In this document: piece by piece, positions 5,496 to 7,211 of the stretch
Layout of the letters: each line of letters opens with the position of its first letter
Position numbering within the stretch: the first letter of the stretch is position 1
DNA from: an uncultured Eubacteriales bacterium
GTDB lineage: Bacteria > Bacillota > Clostridia > Peptostreptococcales > Anaerovoracaceae
Assembly (NCBI GenBank): GCA_902797195.1
Contig: CADBRY010000270.1
Location: 1-7,211 of the forward strand
Length of the DNA: 7,211 nucleotides
Direction of reading: 5' to 3'
Translations under genes and position numbers: made by a program
Notes under the pieces: generated by a model
Told to the model about the DNA's origin: nothing
What the model saw: the letters and a program-made list of their open reading frames with translations, nothing else
Database searches by the model: none

Positions 5496-7196
5496 TTATA
5501 TAAATTGCAAGCTATCTACTATCTCTTCAATATACCCAGTCTGTTTGTTTATATCGCCTTCAAACTCCAATTCAAGTTGTAACATTCTCTTATTCTTATC
5601 GTCCGGGATAATAAGATAGTATTCTCCATCGATACTGCCTTCACTTTCATAATTATATGTGATCCATTTACCTTTTACGCCGTCGATATCAGCATCACCA
5701 CTATCGACATAATAATAATCAACTTCAGAATCATCGGAAAACAATTGATTATGAAACTCTTTAAATTCATTAAAAGATTTGGAGATTCCGTTATCATATT
5801 CGTATTGACTATATGATAAATCAATACAATCTAGATTTATTTCAGTATAACTACAGTATGTGGAATCTAAGTCCAAATCATCGCCTGGTATCTCCAACCC
5901 GAATAAGCTGATTACTGAACCTTCGGCTCTTATTACATATGTGTCAATGTATTCTGCTTCATTTATGATTCTATTGAAATATTCTTCTGATTTCTTGATT
6001 TTATAATTATTATCTTCAAGCGAAGATAAATAAACGCTTGTTTCTATACAAACATAGTGTATTTCATCATAATGACCATATATCTCAACAGGCAGATATA
6101 TTTTCTTTGCGAAATAACTATCGCTTCTTTTTTCAGTCCAGTAACTCTCTTCACCATCTATGAGTATCAGTTCAGGTTCTGTTAGCACATCGTCACCCGA
6201 AGCATTTGAAATGCTATCCATAAATGCAGAATAATCGTGGTAATGATTTAAAGATATTGATACATCAAAATAATCTCCAGTGTAATCATATGTATTAGTT
6301 AATAAATCACTGGGAATAAGCATAGTAACACTATTATCGGTATAGCTGATACGATTGTCGGTAAAAGTAATTCCCTCAGACGAACCGGCAGACTCTTTAT
6401 TGTTTTTTTCCGAAACTGCATCGTCTTTTTCCAACAGATAGCGCTCTGAAAATGTTCCAACAAGTGCTAGAAGGCAGAGAATAATCAGTATTATGACGCC
6501 TGTGCGTGGCTTTTTACGTGTCTTATGTGCATCTTCATATTGAAAGCTACTTTCAGAGGTCTCTGTTGTATCACCGATTATTATGGGCTCCTTTTCCAAT
6601 TCAGAAGTGATTCTAGAAATACTTTTAGAATTAGGAATATAGTACTGGAAATCATCGGGAGTTTTATCTGTGATGCTTTCATATTCAGGTTCATCGGTGG
6701 TTTTTTCTGTATCTGCATAAAACGAATAAGGGAACTCAGTCTCAATATCCTTATCTTCATCTTCAAGTTCAGGTTTAGGTGCAGTTTTTTCTGTATCTGC
6801 AAAGGAAAAACTTGGAGGCTCGTACTCAATCTCCTCTTCGATATTGTTTTCTGGATAAGTAATATAAAAGTCCTTATCCACATATCTCAAAAAACCATTA
6901 ACTATCTGGTCAGATATATAATCAGAAAACTTTTTAGATGTATGGTATCTGTTGTTCTGAAGATATTCTGAGGCTGTTTGCTTTATTGAATCTATCTGTT
7001 CAGGGTTGCATGTGAAAGACTTGCTGCAGATACTGATAAACACGTCATCAACGACACGGAAAACGAACTCGCCCTCATCAGTATGCTCTGTTGAATAATC
7101 GAGTACAGCTGATTTAAATCTTTTGTTGTCTTTCTTCCCTGTGTACCCAGTGGCTTTCAATGCCTTAACAATAACTTCAGAGAATTGTTCTTTCAT
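5496..7196 (-). CDS. Large single-span membrane protein with the shared N-terminal domain, duplicated acidic linker and exported C-terminal region, unknown function
   Basis: A 566-residue protein of unknown function. Residues 1-106 are the domain shared with the 4908-5444 product. Residues 107-225 are an acidic, disordered-looking linker holding two 28-residue tandem units (128-155 and 156-183, each with ADTEKT) and a possible third trace near 216-226. A basic KTRKKPRTG stretch precedes one strong membrane helix at about 233-250, so the N-terminus should be cytoplasmic and the roughly 315-residue C-terminus outside. That outer part is rich in Asp, Glu, Tyr and Ser, has few Cys, and may be two related modules (about 274-418 and 426-566), each with a late ID-G-x-W/K-x-W-type patch and ending in a similar amphipathic helix (NRIINEAEYI; EEIVDSLQFI). 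I chose ATG 7196 over the in-frame TTG 7202 because AAGGA (7206-7210) is 9 nt from the ATG. It is clearly AT-richer than the genes at 2700-4790. Confidence 0.78.
   Translation of the reverse strand: MKEQFSEVIVKALKATGYTGKKDNKRFKSAVLDYSTEHTDEGEFVFRVVDDVFISICSKSFTCNPEQIDSIKQTASEYLQNNRYHTSKKFSDYISDQIVNGFLRYVDKDFYITYPENNIEEEIEYEPPSFSFADTEKTAPKPELEDEDKDIETEFPYSFYADTEKTTDEPEYESITDKTPDDFQYYIPNSKSISRITSELEKEPIIIGDTTETSESSFQYEDAHKTRKKPRTGVIILIILCLLALVGTFSERYLLEKDDAVSEKNNKESAGSSEGITFTDNRISYTDNSVTMLIPSDLLTNTYDYTGDYFDVSISLNHYHDYSAFMDSISNASGDDVLTEPELILIDGEESYWTEKRSDSYFAKKIYLPVEIYGHYDEIHYVCIETSVYLSSLEDNNYKIKKSEEYFNRIINEAEYIDTYVIRAEGSVISLFGLEIPGDDLDLDSTYCSYTEINLDCIDLSYSQYEYDNGISKSFNEFKEFHNQLFSDDSEVDYYYVDSGDADIDGVKGKWITYNYESEGSIDGEYYLIIPDDKNKRMLQLELEFEGDINKQTGYIEEIVDSLQFI
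6648..6815 (-). repeat. 84-bp (28-codon) tandem duplication inside the membrane protein gene
   Basis: Units at 6732-6815 and 6648-6731 encode residues 128-155 and 156-183. Both begin with Pro, carry ADTEKT, then a P-E pair and an acidic stretch, and end in Phe. At DNA level an 18-bp identical core (GTTTTTTCTGTATCTGCA, plus strand) occurs at 6700-6717 and 6784-6801, exactly 84 bp apart. The exact core suggests a fairly recent in-frame duplication that lengthened the linker before the membrane. Confidence 0.7.
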
Positions 7197-7205
7197 GGCC
7201 AAAGA

Positions 7206-7210
7206 TCCTT
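7206..7210 (-). promoter_or_regulatory. Ribosome binding site deciding the start of the large membrane protein
   Basis: AAGGA on the minus strand lies 9 nt before ATG 7196 but only 3 nt before the in-frame TTG 7202, so the ATG is preferred. The upstream promoter lies beyond the window edge. Confidence 0.6.
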
Positions 7211-7211
7211 A

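Noticed and set aside
6525..6971. A 148-codon plus-strand frame opposite the large membrane protein, rich in Phe, Ile and Cys and membrane-like
   Set aside because: The hydrophobicity is the expected antisense of an acidic, Asp/Glu-rich linker; the minus-strand gene is supported by its paralogue and ribosome binding site.
7197..7202. TTG at 7202 as start of the large membrane protein
   Set aside because: The AAGGA would be only 3 nt away, whereas ATG 7196 has a 9-nt spacing and is the normal codon.
1..7211. CRISPR array, tRNA, rRNA, insertion sequence or phage attachment site
   Set aside because: I saw no regularly spaced repeats, tRNA-like cloverleaf, transposase motif or terminal inverted repeats anywhere in the window.

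Overview
The window looks like chromosomal DNA from a low-to-moderate GC Firmicute, most likely a clostridium of the Lachnospiraceae type. The evidence is the Gram-positive gene set, the AGGAG-type ribosome binding sites and the Bacillus/Clostridium-type LexA boxes (GAAC-N4-GTTC). The family-level placement is an inference from gene content, not from a marker gene.

Left part, plus strand (1-2162). The last codons of a probable larE (sulfur transferase for lactate racemase cofactor synthesis) overlap by 4 bp a CDP-glycerol glycerophosphotransferase-family gene (68-1327), which would act on teichoic-acid-like surface polymers. Next comes a DUF2185/Imm33-like gene (1364-1771), whose best -10 hexamer lies only 9 bp before its ATG. 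A 58-residue single-span membrane protein (1796-1972) follows. A hairpin plus T-tract at 2127-2162 ends this group.

Middle part, minus strand (2236-4790). A PLP enzyme of the methionine gamma-lyase family (4790-3498) is followed after 3 nt by a VTT/TVP38-TMEM64 membrane protein (3494-2700). Downstream is a small membrane-anchored LysM protein (2547-2236) with the size and architecture of YneA, the SOS-induced division suppressor. It has its own promoter, with one perfect LexA-type box in the -35/-10 spacer and a second just after the predicted transcription start. This is the best-supported regulatory element in the window. No lexA gene is present here.

Right part, minus strand (4908-7196). 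Two adjacent genes, more AT-rich by eye than their neighbours, share an N-terminal domain of about 105 residues that I do not recognise, about half identical between them. The upstream copy is a large membrane protein: this domain, then an acidic linker with a 28-residue tandem duplication, one membrane span, and a roughly 315-residue exported region that may itself be a duplicated module. The downstream copy is small and soluble: the same domain plus a charged helical tail. The pair is the best candidate for an undescribed system. A membrane protein and a soluble partner sharing one cytoplasmic domain would suit signalling or assembly at the envelope, but no function can be assigned from sequence alone.
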